From JBEIFW01 sp044370695 (GTDB taxonomy: Bacteria > Actinomycetota > Acidimicrobiia > Acidimicrobiales > Ilumatobacteraceae): a DNA stretch of 17,148 nt. The stretch is from positions 1 through 17,148 of the forward strand of contig JBILVB010000084.1 of the NCBI GenBank assembly GCA_044370695.1, read 5' to 3'. The translations under genes and the position numbers were made by a program. The notes below the pieces were generated by a model, which worked only from the letters and a program-made list of their open reading frames with translations, was not told the DNA's origin and made no database searches. This document shows, one piece after another, positions 1-6,863 of the stretch; within the stretch, counting starts at the first letter, position 1, and each line of letters begins with the position of its first letter.

Positions 1-1380
1 CAGCATCCCGACGTCGCGCGACATCGCCGCCGCCTGCTCGTTGCGGCACGACGGGTCGGGCAGCACGGCGTCGCACGGACCGAGCAACGGGGCCAGCCGG
101 GGGCGGGCCACGCCGGGGGCGAGCGCCCGGCCGATCCGCTCGCCGAACACGAGCGCCTCGGGGACGCTGTTGGAGGCGAGCCGGTTGGCGCCGTGCACCC
201 CGGTGCAGGCGACCTCACCGGCGGCGTAGAGCCCGGGCAGCGAGGTGGCGCCGTCGAGGTCGGTGGCGACGCCACCGCAGGCGTAGTGGGCCGCAGGTGC
301 GACCGGCACCGGTTCGGTGACGGGGTCGACGCCGGCGGCCCGGCAGCCGGCGAGGATCGTCGGGAACCGTTTCTCCCACACGGCGGCACCGAGGTGGGTG
401 CCGTCGAGCCAGAGGTGGTCGTCGATGCCGCCGGGAGCCTCGGCCATGCGCCGGGCCATGGCGGTGGCGACCACGTCGCGAGGCGCCAGATCGGCCCGGG
501 GGTGGACCCCGGCCATCACCCGGGCGCCGGTGGCGTCGACGAGCACGCCCCCTTCACCGCGCACGGCCTCGGACACGAGCAGGCGGGCCCCGGGCGCACC
601 GGCGGGTTGCCACAGCACGGTGGGGTGGAACTGCACGAACTCGAGATCGCGCACGATCGCCCCGGCTCGCAACGCCATCGCCAGGCCGTCGCCGGTCACG
701 ACCGCCGGGTTCGACGTCGAGGCGAACACCTGGCCGAACCCCCCGGACGCGAGCACCACGGCGCCGGCACCGATCACCCCGACCGAGCGCACGCCCCCGT
801 CGTCGCCGAGGACGGCGACGACCAGCCCCACGACCCGGCCGGTGTCGAGGAGCAGGTCGAGCACGAAGGCGTGCTCGAGCACCTCGATACGCCCGTGCGA
901 ACGCACGGCGTCTTCGAGAGTCCGGACCACCTCGGCGCCGGAGGCGTCACCGCCGGCGTGGACGATGCGACGCTCGCTGTGGCCGCCTTCGAGGGTGAGG
1001 GCGAGCCCGCCGGAAGCGTCGGTGTCGAAGCGTGCCCCGAGGCGCTGGAGCGAACCGATCGCCCCGGGGGCCTCGGCCACGAGCAACCGCACGGCCGCTT
1101 CGTCGCACAGGCCCGCACCGGCGACGAGGGTGTCGTGGACGTGGGCCTCGGCGGAATCGCCCGGTGCGAGCACGGCGGCGAGGCCCCCCTGGGCCCACGA
1201 CGTCGAGCCCTGGTCGAGCCGGCCCTTGGTGACGACGAGGACCCGGTTGCCGGCCGCCGCGTGCAGCGCGGCCGACAGCCCGGCGGCGCCCGAGCCGACG
1301 ACGACCACGTCGACACAGCGCTCCCAGCGCGGTGCCGGGTGGGCGAGGCGGGGGACGATGCGAGCGGGTTCCATCGTCAT
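1..1380 (-). CDS. nadB: L-aspartate oxidase NadB (C-terminus cut by window edge)
   Basis: Cytoplasmic FAD enzyme that oxidises L-aspartate to iminoaspartate, the first step of de novo NAD synthesis; NadA uses the product. 460 codons are readable without a stop; family members are about 500-550 residues, so the C-terminal helical domain is missing to the left. Visible motifs: FAD Rossmann loop GSGAAGL (29-35), STSWAQGG (59-66), QFHPT with catalytic His (250-254), EAVRGEGG (271-278), PRDVV Arg (about 301), HYACGG with active-site His365, and flavin-binding GVHGANRLASNS (394-405). These separate it from succinate dehydrogenase flavoproteins, mainly through the position in the nad operon and the HYxCGG/GANRLASNS pattern. 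The ATG at 1380 overlaps the nadA stop (ATGA), so the two are translationally coupled. A second ATG at 1374 sits 6 bases after GGGGA and is an alternative start. nadC would be expected next, off the left edge. Confidence 0.95.
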   Translation of the reverse strand, partial: MTMEPARIVPRLAHPAPRWERCVDVVVVGSGAAGLSAALHAAAGNRVLVVTKGRLDQGSTSWAQGGLAAVLAPGDSAEAHVHDTLVAGAGLCDEAAVRLLVAEAPGAIGSLQRLGARFDTDASGGLALTLEGGHSERRIVHAGGDASGAEVVRTLEDAVRSHGRIEVLEHAFVLDLLLDTGRVVGLVVAVLGDDGGVRSVGVIGAGAVVLASGGFGQVFASTSNPAVVTGDGLAMALRAGAIVRDLEFVQFHPTVLWQPAGAPGARLLVSEAVRGEGGVLVDATGARVMAGVHPRADLAPRDVVATAMARRMAEAPGGIDDHLWLDGTHLGAAVWEKRFPTILAGCRAAGVDPVTEPVPVAPAAHYACGGVATDLDGATSLPGLYAAGEVACTGVHGANRLASNSVPEALVFGERIGRALAPGVARPRLAPLLGPCDAVLPDPSCRNEQAAAMSRDVGML

Positions 1381-2351
1381 TCCCCGAACGGCGACGGGTT
1401 GCCGATGGCGACCATGCGCTCGACCGCGGCACGGGCCCGGTCGGCGACGTCGGTGGGGACGTCGACCACGTCACGCCCCTCCTGCAGGCACCGCAACAGC
1501 TTCTCGGGCGTGATCATCTTCATGTACCGGCACACGGCCCGCTCGTTGACCGGGATGAACCGCACCTTCGGATTGGCCTGGCGGAGTTGGTGGATCATCC
1601 CCGTCTCGGTGGCGACGAGGACCTCGGTGGCGCTGGTGGCCCGCGCTGCGTCGACCATGCCGCCGGTCGAGAGGATCTTGGTCCGTTCCTTGGGCACGAC
1701 CCCGGCCGAGGCGAGGTACAGCGCCGAAGTGGCGCACCCGCACTCGGGGTGCACGAACAGCTCGGCCCCGGGCCGCTCGGCCACCCGGGCCCGCAGGTCG
1801 TCACCGTTGATGCCGGCGTGCACGTGGCACTCCCCCAACCAGATGTGCATGCCGTCGCGTCCGGTGACCCGCTGGACGTGGGCGCCCAGGAACTGATCGG
1901 GGCAGAACAGGATCTCGGTGCCCTCGGGGATCGAGCGGACCACGTCGACCGCGTTGGACGAGGTGCAGCAGATGTCGGTCTCGGCCTTCACGGCGGCCGA
2001 GGTGTTGACGTAGGACACGACGACGGCGCCGGGGTGCTCGGCCTTCCAGGCCCGCAGCTGTTCGGCGGTGATGGTGTCCGACAGCGAGCAGCCGGCAGCG
2101 GCGTCGGGGATCAGCACCGTCTTTGCGGGCGAGAGGATCTTGGCGGTCTCGGCCATGAAGTGGACCCCGCAGAACACGATCACGTCGGCATCGCTGGCTG
2201 CGGCGGCGCGGGACAGGGCGAGCGAGTCGCCCACGACGTCGGCGACGTCTTGGATCTCGGCGAGCTGGTAGTTGTGGGCGAGGATCACGGCGTTGCGCTT
2301 CTCGGCCAGGGCGCGGACCTCGTCGGCCCAGGTCGCGGTCGTGGTGGTCAT
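1377..2351 (-). CDS. nadA: Quinolinate synthase NadA
   Basis: Condenses iminoaspartate (from NadB) with dihydroxyacetone phosphate to quinolinate, using an oxygen-sensitive [4Fe-4S] cluster in the cytoplasm. The 324 residues fit the family. Visible: N-terminal AHNYQ (25-29), CGVHFMAETAKIL (61-73), AGCSLSD (Cys88), GECHVH (Cys175), HPECGC (201-206), the STGGMV loop (228-233) and CRYMKMIT (Cys274). Cys88, Cys175 and Cys274 are the likely cluster ligands by comparison with the family; this is from memory of the pattern, not an alignment. The start is fixed by GGAAGGAG at 2358-2365, six bases before the ATG. The gene is first in a nadA-nadB operon and diverges from the NrtR regulator across a 119-base region with a palindromic operator candidate, so NAD-status repression is the expected control. 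Confidence 0.97.
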   Translation of the reverse strand: MTTTTATWADEVRALAEKRNAVILAHNYQLAEIQDVADVVGDSLALSRAAAASDADVIVFCGVHFMAETAKILSPAKTVLIPDAAAGCSLSDTITAEQLRAWKAEHPGAVVVSYVNTSAAVKAETDICCTSSNAVDVVRSIPEGTEILFCPDQFLGAHVQRVTGRDGMHIWLGECHVHAGINGDDLRARVAERPGAELFVHPECGCATSALYLASAGVVPKERTKILSTGGMVDAARATSATEVLVATETGMIHQLRQANPKVRFIPVNERAVCRYMKMITPEKLLRCLQEGRDVVDVPTDVADRARAAVERMVAIGNPSPFGE

Positions 2352-2372
2352 CCGGCGCTCCTTCCGAGGGGG

Positions 2373-2395
2373 GTTTCTGCCTCATAGGCACAAAC
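2373..2395. promoter_or_regulatory. Candidate NrtR operator (23-base palindrome) between nadA and nrtR
   Basis: Interrupted inverted repeat centred on 2384: GTTT (2373-2376) pairs with AAAC (2392-2395), and TGCCT (2378-2382) pairs with AGGCA (2386-2390). The centre is CAT and there is one mismatched pair (2377/2391). That is 18 paired positions out of 23, and the AT content of the outer arms stands out in this GC-rich DNA. It lies 22 bases upstream of the nadA start codon, just inside the expected transcript start region, and over the expected -35 zone for rightward transcription. NrtR regulators are known to repress nad genes by binding palindromes of about this size; assignment to this site is inference. 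Confidence 0.7.
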
Positions 2396-2402
2396 ACCGC
2401 AC

Positions 2403-2427
2403 GGCACGGTAGCATTCCCCCCGTGCC
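2403..2427. promoter_or_regulatory. Overlapping divergent -10 candidates inside a 7-base inverted repeat
   Basis: GGCACGG (2403-2409) and CCGTGCC (2421-2427) form a perfect 7-base inverted repeat around an 11-base loop. Within it, TAGCAT (2410-2415, plus strand) and TACCGT (minus strand, 2406-2411) both match the actinobacterial TAnnnT -10 pattern, pointing towards nrtR and nadA respectively. No good -35 is visible for either. With these boxes, the palindrome at 2373-2395 would cover the -35 of the rightward promoter and the start region of the leftward one. The promoter reading is inference from motif and position. Confidence 0.35.
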
Positions 2428-2470
2428 CGATGCCACGGCGAACACCGGATGAACGGAATCTGACCCGCCG

Positions 2471-3163
2471 ATGACCACCCTGCGACCGCTCGCCCACGAG
2501 GTGCTCGCCGTCGTGTTGCGCGCCCGGGAGCGACGGCTCGAGGTGCTGTTGTGGCAACGGGCGTTGCCGCCGTTCGCCGGCCGGTGGGCACTACCCGGCG
2601 GCGACGTACGCCCCGACGAGACGTTCGACGCGTCGATCCGCCGGCAGCTCGCCGAGAAGGTCGACCTCACCGGGGTCGCCCACCTCGAGCAGTTCGCCAC
2701 CGCCAGCGAGCCCGACCGCTCCCCCGACCGGCGCGTCGTCGCGACCGCCTACCTCGGCCTGGTGCCCACCGACACCGAACCCGTCGTCCCACCCGACACC
2801 GCCTGGCACCCGGCCGGTGCGCTGCCGCCGATGGCCGGGGACCACGGATCGTTCGTACGGATCGCCCGCGACCGCCTGCGCGCCCGGCTGTCGTACACCA
2901 ACCTCGGGTTCGCCCTGGCGCCCGCCCGGTTCACGATGTCGGAGCTCCGTGACATCTACGTCGCCGCCCTCGGCCACGAGGTGTCGGCCGTGAACCTGCA
3001 GCGGGTGCTCGATCGTCGCCATCTCCTGGAACCGACCGGTGACGCCGCTCCGCCCGGCCCGGCAGGCGGGCGGCCGGCGCGGCGCTACCGGTTCCGGGTC
3101 CACGAGGTGCAGGTCACCGACGAGTTCGCTGCGCTGCGGCCTCCGAGCGCGCGGCCCCGGTAG
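2471..3163 (+). CDS. nrtR: NrtR-type transcriptional regulator of NAD metabolism (Nudix + winged helix)
   Basis: 230 residues in two parts. Residues 5-140 form a Nudix-hydrolase-like domain (WALPGGDVRPDE at 39-50). Residues 153-215 form the characteristic C-terminal winged helix, with FTMSELRDIYVAALG (154-168), NLQRVLDRRHLLEPTG (175-190) and GRPARRYRF (200-208). NrtR proteins bind ADP-ribose or related NAD breakdown products through the Nudix fold and repress NAD synthesis genes. The Nudix box is degenerate: the canonical REUxEExGU reads RQLAEKVDL, losing catalytic Glu residues, which fits a sensor rather than an enzyme. Divergent placement from nadA-nadB makes that operon the prime target. 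No strong Shine-Dalgarno precedes the ATG; earlier in-frame starts are blocked by the TGA at 2450. The exact ligand is unproven. Confidence 0.9.
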   Translation: MTTLRPLAHEVLAVVLRARERRLEVLLWQRALPPFAGRWALPGGDVRPDETFDASIRRQLAEKVDLTGVAHLEQFATASEPDRSPDRRVVATAYLGLVPTDTEPVVPPDTAWHPAGALPPMAGDHGSFVRIARDRLRARLSYTNLGFALAPARFTMSELRDIYVAALGHEVSAVNLQRVLDRRHLLEPTGDAAPPGPAGGRPARRYRFRVHEVQVTDEFAALRPPSARPR

Positions 3164-3172
3164 GTTGCCGTC

Positions 3173-4207
3173 GTGGTCGTCGAGCAGGTACTCCTGGCCG
3201 CCCCCCGAGGGTTCTGTGCCGGGGTGGAGATGGCGATCAAGGCGCTGGCGTGGATGGTGCGTGCCTTCGAGCCGCCCGTGTACTGCTACCACGAGATCGT
3301 CCACAACCGGATCGTCGTCGAGCGCTTCGAGGCGCTCGGCGTGGTCTTCGTCGACGACGTGGCCGACGTGCCCGAGGGCCGCCCGATCATGCTGTCGGCC
3401 CACGGGTCGGCACCTGCGGTCGTGTCGCTGGCCCGCTCCCGGGGCAGCTACGTCGTCGACTCGGTGTGCCCGCTCGTCACCAAGGTGCACCACGAGGTGA
3501 AGGTCCGGGCCGGGAAGGGCTACCGGATCGTCTACGTCGGCCACGACGGCCACGAGGAGGCGGCGGGCACGATGGCCGTCGCCCCACAGGCCATGCACCG
3601 GGTCGAGTCCGTCGCCGAGGTGGCGGCGCTCCCGGCCTTCACCGAGCCGGTCGCGCTGCTGGCCCAGACCACGCTGTCGCACCGGGACTGGGCCGACGTG
3701 GCCGAGGCGGCCAAGGCTCGATTCCCTGGCATGTGGACCCCGGGGCGCAGCGATCTGTGCTTCGCGACGACCAACCGGCAGTCTGCGCTCATGGCGATGG
3801 CCCCGCGCTGCGACGCGATCGTCGTGATCGGCTCGGCCAACTCCTCCAACACGCGAGCCCTCGAGAAGCTGGCCCGCGAGGCGGGATGCGCCGCCGTGCA
3901 CCGGGTGAACCGCGCCGACGAACTCCCGGCGCTCACCGGCGTGGTCGGCGTGACCGCCGGGGCGTCGGCGCCGGAGGAACTCGTCGACGAGGTCCTCACC
4001 CGGCTGGCGCCCGTGCGCGGCGTCGAGCTGGTCCGGATCACCGACGAAGACGAGTACTTCCCCCCGCCGCGCCAGCTGCGCGAGCTCCAGAACGCCATCG
4101 AGCTCGCCGCCACGGCGCTACTCACCGGCCCGATCGGCCGCACGGTGATGGACGACCGCCAGCTCGCCGCCAGCGACGTGCTCGCCGCCCTACGTCCCGC
4201 CCGCTGA
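3173..4207 (+). CDS. ispH: 4-hydroxy-3-methylbut-2-enyl diphosphate reductase IspH (LytB)
   Basis: [4Fe-4S] enzyme of the MEP pathway that reduces HMBPP to IPP and DMAPP in the cytoplasm. 344 residues. Cluster cysteines are Cys15 (GFCAG), Cys99 (DSVCP) and Cys196 (DLCFATTNRQ). Substrate-binding residues are visible in IVHN (His44), SAHGSAP (His77), GHDGHEEAAGT (His127, Glu129), AQTTLS (164-169), SANSSNT (221-227) and TAGASAPE (261-268). It starts at a GTG 9 bases after the nrtR stop and could be read through from nrtR. No Shine-Dalgarno is visible; TAGGTT (3161-3166), overlapping the nrtR stop codon, could instead act as a -10 box for its own leaderless transcript. The last 18 bases overlap the convergent histidine kinase gene. 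Function is secure; any link to NAD control is only positional. Confidence 0.97.
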   Translation: MVVEQVLLAAPRGFCAGVEMAIKALAWMVRAFEPPVYCYHEIVHNRIVVERFEALGVVFVDDVADVPEGRPIMLSAHGSAPAVVSLARSRGSYVVDSVCPLVTKVHHEVKVRAGKGYRIVYVGHDGHEEAAGTMAVAPQAMHRVESVAEVAALPAFTEPVALLAQTTLSHRDWADVAEAAKARFPGMWTPGRSDLCFATTNRQSALMAMAPRCDAIVVIGSANSSNTRALEKLAREAGCAAVHRVNRADELPALTGVVGVTAGASAPEELVDEVLTRLAPVRGVELVRITDEDEYFPPPRQLRELQNAIELAATALLTGPIGRTVMDDRQLAASDVLAALRPAR

Positions 4208-5602
4208 CGCCGGGATCCCGGCAGCATCCACCGGGTGGGCGGGGAGCTCGAAGCCGACCACCGCCCCGCCACCGTCCCGGGCAGCGGCGAACACCGTGCC
4301 CCCGTGGCGCTCGGCGACGTCCCGAACGATCGACAGCCCGAGCCCCGAACCCGGCAGTGCGCGCGCAGCGTCGGAGCGGTGGAACCGGTCGAACACCTTG
4401 GGCAGGTCGTCGGGCGCGATGCCGGGGCCGCGGTCGCGCACCTCCACGCGCGCGCCGCGCACGACCAACTCGATCGGCCCGGCCGCGCCGGCGAACTTCG
4501 CCGCGTTGTCGACCAGGTTGGTCATCGCCCGGTCGATCGCACCGGCGCGCGCGTCGACTACGACAGGCTCGGCATCGACCACCACCTCGCAGCCGAGGCG
4601 GCGGCGCGCCCGCGCCGCGACCCGTTCGGCCAGCACCTCGAGCGCCACCGGGGTCACCGGCTCGTCGACGGCCTGCTCGGTGGCGGATTCGACCAGGTCG
4701 TTGACGAGCCGACTCAGCTCCCTGGTCTCCTCGTCGAGGTCGCGCACCACCCGGGACTGCTCGTCGGCGTCGAGTCTCCCGAACCGGCGCAAGGCGGCCA
4801 CGTTGGCCCGCAGGCTCGTGAGCGGGGTGCGCAGCTCGTGGGCCGCGTCGTGCACCAGCCGGCGTTGCGCCTGCTTCGACTCTGCGAGTGCGTGCAGCAT
4901 CCCGTTGAAGGCCACGCCGAGCCGGCCCGCCTCGTCGGTGCCGCCGACGGGGACCTCGACGTCGAGCCGGCCGGTCTGCGCCACCTGCTCGGCGGCGCCG
5001 GTCAGGCGTTCGAGCCGCCGCGCCACCTGGCGGGCGATCAGCCAGCCGGCCCCGGCGGCGAGGACGACGACCACGGCCACGGCTGCCGCAGTGCGGGTGC
5101 GGATGCCCTCGAGCAGGTCGTCGGTCTCGGCCAGGCTCCGGGCGAGTTGCACCGCGCCGCCGCCCGTGCCGAGGGTGAGCACCCGGTACCGGGTCCGGTC
5201 GACGGCGACGACGTCGCGCCACTGCTCGGTGCGCCCAGCGGCCACGTCCATGGCGCGGTCGTCGACGGGAAGCGCCCCGGACCCGGGCACGACGATCGGT
5301 TTGCCCGACACGTCGAGGACCTGCACGAGGATCTGCTCGAACGTCCGCGGGCGCTCCCCGCCGCCGGGGAGCCGGCCCCGGTCACGACTGCGGTCCGGGG
5401 TGGGTGTGCGGTCGAGCCCGAGGCCGCCGTCGGGATCGCCGACGCGGTCCCGCCGGATGCTGAGCGCCGCCTCGTCGAGGGACCGGTCGATGGTGCGCTG
5501 GAGGCGCCGGGACGTGTCGAGGTAGCTCGACACGCCAAGCGCCACGGTGGCGCCCGCGGCGAGCACCACCAGGCCGATGACGAGCTTGACGCGCAGGCTC
5601 AT
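4190..5602 (-). CDS. Two-component sensor histidine kinase (MprB/TcrY-like)
   Basis: 470-residue membrane sensor. Order: membrane helix 1 (about 7-27), an extracytoplasmic stretch (28-170) with an Arg/Asp/Gly-rich segment at about 50-87, helix 2 (about 171-190), HAMP linker (about 190-243), HisKA H-box VHDAAHELRTPL with phospho-acceptor His255, then the HATPase domain with N-box TNLVDNAAKF (Asn366), G1 DRGPGI (390-395), F-box VFDRFHR (403-409) and G2 GSGLGLSIV (418-426). All catalytic boxes are intact. It autophosphorylates on His255 and should pass phosphate to the adjacent response regulator, whose stop codon overlaps its ATG (ATGA, 5599-5602). The stimulus is unknown; the extracellular domain has no motif I recognise. 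The gene overlaps ispH tail-to-tail by 18 bases. Confidence 0.95.
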   Translation of the reverse strand: MSLRVKLVIGLVVLAAGATVALGVSSYLDTSRRLQRTIDRSLDEAALSIRRDRVGDPDGGLGLDRTPTPDRSRDRGRLPGGGERPRTFEQILVQVLDVSGKPIVVPGSGALPVDDRAMDVAAGRTEQWRDVVAVDRTRYRVLTLGTGGGAVQLARSLAETDDLLEGIRTRTAAAVAVVVVLAAGAGWLIARQVARRLERLTGAAEQVAQTGRLDVEVPVGGTDEAGRLGVAFNGMLHALAESKQAQRRLVHDAAHELRTPLTSLRANVAALRRFGRLDADEQSRVVRDLDEETRELSRLVNDLVESATEQAVDEPVTPVALEVLAERVAARARRRLGCEVVVDAEPVVVDARAGAIDRAMTNLVDNAAKFAGAAGPIELVVRGARVEVRDRGPGIAPDDLPKVFDRFHRSDAARALPGSGLGLSIVRDVAERHGGTVFAAARDGGGAVVGFELPAHPVDAAGIPASAGGT

Positions 5603-6291
5603 GACGCCCGCACGGTGTACCCGACCCCCCGCACCGTGTGGATCAGCTTGGTCTCCCCTGGTTCTTCGAGCTTGCGGCGCAGGTAGCTGATGTAGACGGC
5701 GAGGTTCTTCGAGTCGGGCCCGAAGTCGTAACCCCAGATGCGGTCGTAGATCGTCGAGTGATCCAGCACGATCCCGGTGTTGCGCACGAGCAGCTCGAGC
5801 AGGTCGAACTCGGTCTTCGACAGCTCGATCTCGCGCCCGGCGCGATGTACCTGGCGCCGGGCCGGATCGACGCGCAGGTCGCCGACGCGCAGCTCACCGG
5901 TGCCGTTGCCCTCGCTGTCGCTGTCGGCCGCTCGCCGGCGCAGCAAGGCCCGCAGCCGGGCGAACAGCTCGTCGGGGTCGTACGGCTTGGGCAGGTAGTC
6001 GTCGGCCCCGGCGTCGAGGCCCGCCACCCGGTCCGGGGTCTCCACCCGGGCCGTGACCATCAGGATCGGGGTGCGGTCCTTCTCGGCCCGCAACACCCGG
6101 CACACGGTGAGTCCGTCGAGCGTGGGCATCATCACGTCGAGCACGATCACATCGGGCCGGTGGGTCTTGACCGCGCCCAGCGCCTCGGCGCCGTCGACGG
6201 CGACGACCACCTCGTAGCCTTCGAGTCTGAGCAGGCGGGCCAGGGATTCCCGGATGGCCCGGTCGTCGTCGGCGATGAGCACGGTGGCCAT
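5599..6291 (-). CDS. OmpR/PhoB-family response regulator (MprA/TcrX-like)
   Basis: 230 residues: receiver domain (1-118) with acidic pocket Asp8/Asp9, phospho-acceptor Asp52 in VLDVMMP, Thr80 and Lys102 (PKPYDPDELFARL), then a C-terminal winged helix (about 132-228) with LSKTEFDLLELLVRN and the closing SYLRRKLEEPGE...TVRGVGYTVR pattern of OmpR/PhoB proteins. The ATG at 6291 is preferred because AGGAGG lies 10 bases upstream (6302-6307) and the receiver fold starts right there; an in-frame ATG at 6366 would add 25 residues with no domain character. It is first in an operon with the kinase. Direct repeats at 6390-6430, between this gene and the divergent membrane protein gene, are candidate binding sites for this regulator. 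Confidence 0.95.
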   Translation of the reverse strand: MATVLIADDDRAIRESLARLLRLEGYEVVVAVDGAEALGAVKTHRPDVIVLDVMMPTLDGLTVCRVLRAEKDRTPILMVTARVETPDRVAGLDAGADDYLPKPYDPDELFARLRALLRRRAADSDSEGNGTGELRVGDLRVDPARRQVHRAGREIELSKTEFDLLELLVRNTGIVLDHSTIYDRIWGYDFGPDSKNLAVYISYLRRKLEEPGETKLIHTVRGVGYTVRAS

Positions 6292-6389
6292 GTCGGCGTT
6301 GCCTCCTGGGTCGACCGCCATCCTGCCAGCGGGGCTGCGGTGATCGCCGGGCATGCTCGAGGCCATGGGGACACAGCCGACTCCAGCCC

Positions 6390-6430
6390 GGTCAGAGCGG
6401 ACTTGGGCCGGGGTGAGAGTCCGGTGAGAG
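6390..6430. promoter_or_regulatory. Direct repeats in 11-base register, candidate response-regulator boxes
   Basis: On the minus strand CTCTCACC occurs at 6423-6430 and again at 6412-6419, exactly 11 bases apart, and the variant CTCTGACC lies at 6390-6397, a further 22 bases away. All three are therefore on the same face of the helix. OmpR/PhoB-family regulators bind head-to-tail repeats with an 11-base period, and the gene for one starts 100 bases away. The tandem pair overlaps the expected -35 region of the rightward CopD-like gene (its -10 candidate is TAGACC at 6445-6450), a position typical for activation. Binding is inference. Confidence 0.55.
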
Positions 6431-6444
6431 CGGCCCGGCGCGGC

Positions 6445-6450
6445 TAGACC
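6445..6450 (+). promoter_or_regulatory. -10 candidate for the CopD-like gene
   Basis: TAGACC lies 8 bases before the GTG start at 6459 and there is no Shine-Dalgarno sequence in between. This resembles leaderless promoters of actinobacteria, although the last base is C rather than the usual T. No -35 consensus is seen; the direct repeats at 6412-6430 occupy that position. Confidence 0.3.
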
Positions 6451-6458
6451 TTCTCGCC

Positions 6459-6863
6459 GTGCTCTCGCCGTCGCTGGCCACCGTCCGGCTGTTCCTGCAC
6501 GTGCTCGCCGCCTGCGTGTGGGTCGGCGGGCAGATCGTGCTCGCCGGCCTCGTGCCGTCGTTGCGCGCCGCCGGCCCCGACGCCCCGCGGGCCGCGGCCC
6601 GCCGGTTCAACCGGCTCGCGTGGCCGGCGTTCGCCGTGCTCGTCGTCACCGGGGTGTGGAACCTGCTCGACGTGGACGTGGCCGACCGCTCGAGCGCGTA
6701 CCACGTCACGCTCGGCGTGAAGCTGCTCGTCGTCGCCCTGTCGGGGGTGAGCGCAGCGCTCCACGCCGGGGCCCGCAGCCGGATCGCACTGGCCGCCTGG
6801 GGGGCGGTGTCGGGGCTCAGCGCCCTCGGTGCGCTGTGGCTGGGGGTGCAGTTGCGCGGTTGA
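6459..6863 (+). CDS. Small CopD-like four-helix membrane protein
   Basis: 134 residues, almost entirely hydrophobic, with four predicted membrane helices (about 7-31, 53-70, 84-104 and 108-131). The first helix carries LHVLAACVWVGG with His14, the third is preceded by KLL (Lys88) and ends in His102. This arrangement matches the CopD / copper-resistance-D-like integral membrane family, whose members often bind copper or haem through such histidines; actual ligand and role are not shown. It starts with GTG, has no Shine-Dalgarno and is divergent from the two-component operon, so it may be a direct target of that system. Its last 47 bases overlap the convergent MFS transporter gene. An unrelated four-helix membrane family remains possible. 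Confidence 0.7.
   Translation: MLSPSLATVRLFLHVLAACVWVGGQIVLAGLVPSLRAAGPDAPRAAARRFNRLAWPAFAVLVVTGVWNLLDVDVADRSSAYHVTLGVKLLVVALSGVSAALHAGARSRIALAAWGAVSGLSALGALWLGVQLRG

Noticed and set aside
193..1896. 567-codon plus-strand open frame opposite nadB and nadA
   Set aside because: Its translation is low-complexity Gly/Arg/His-rich sequence without a domain, and it lies antisense to two clearly recognised genes; long antisense frames are expected at this GC content.
6292..6366. 25-residue N-terminal extension of the response regulator
   Set aside because: The ATG at 6291 has AGGAGG at a good distance and starts exactly at the receiver fold; the extension has no homology-like features.
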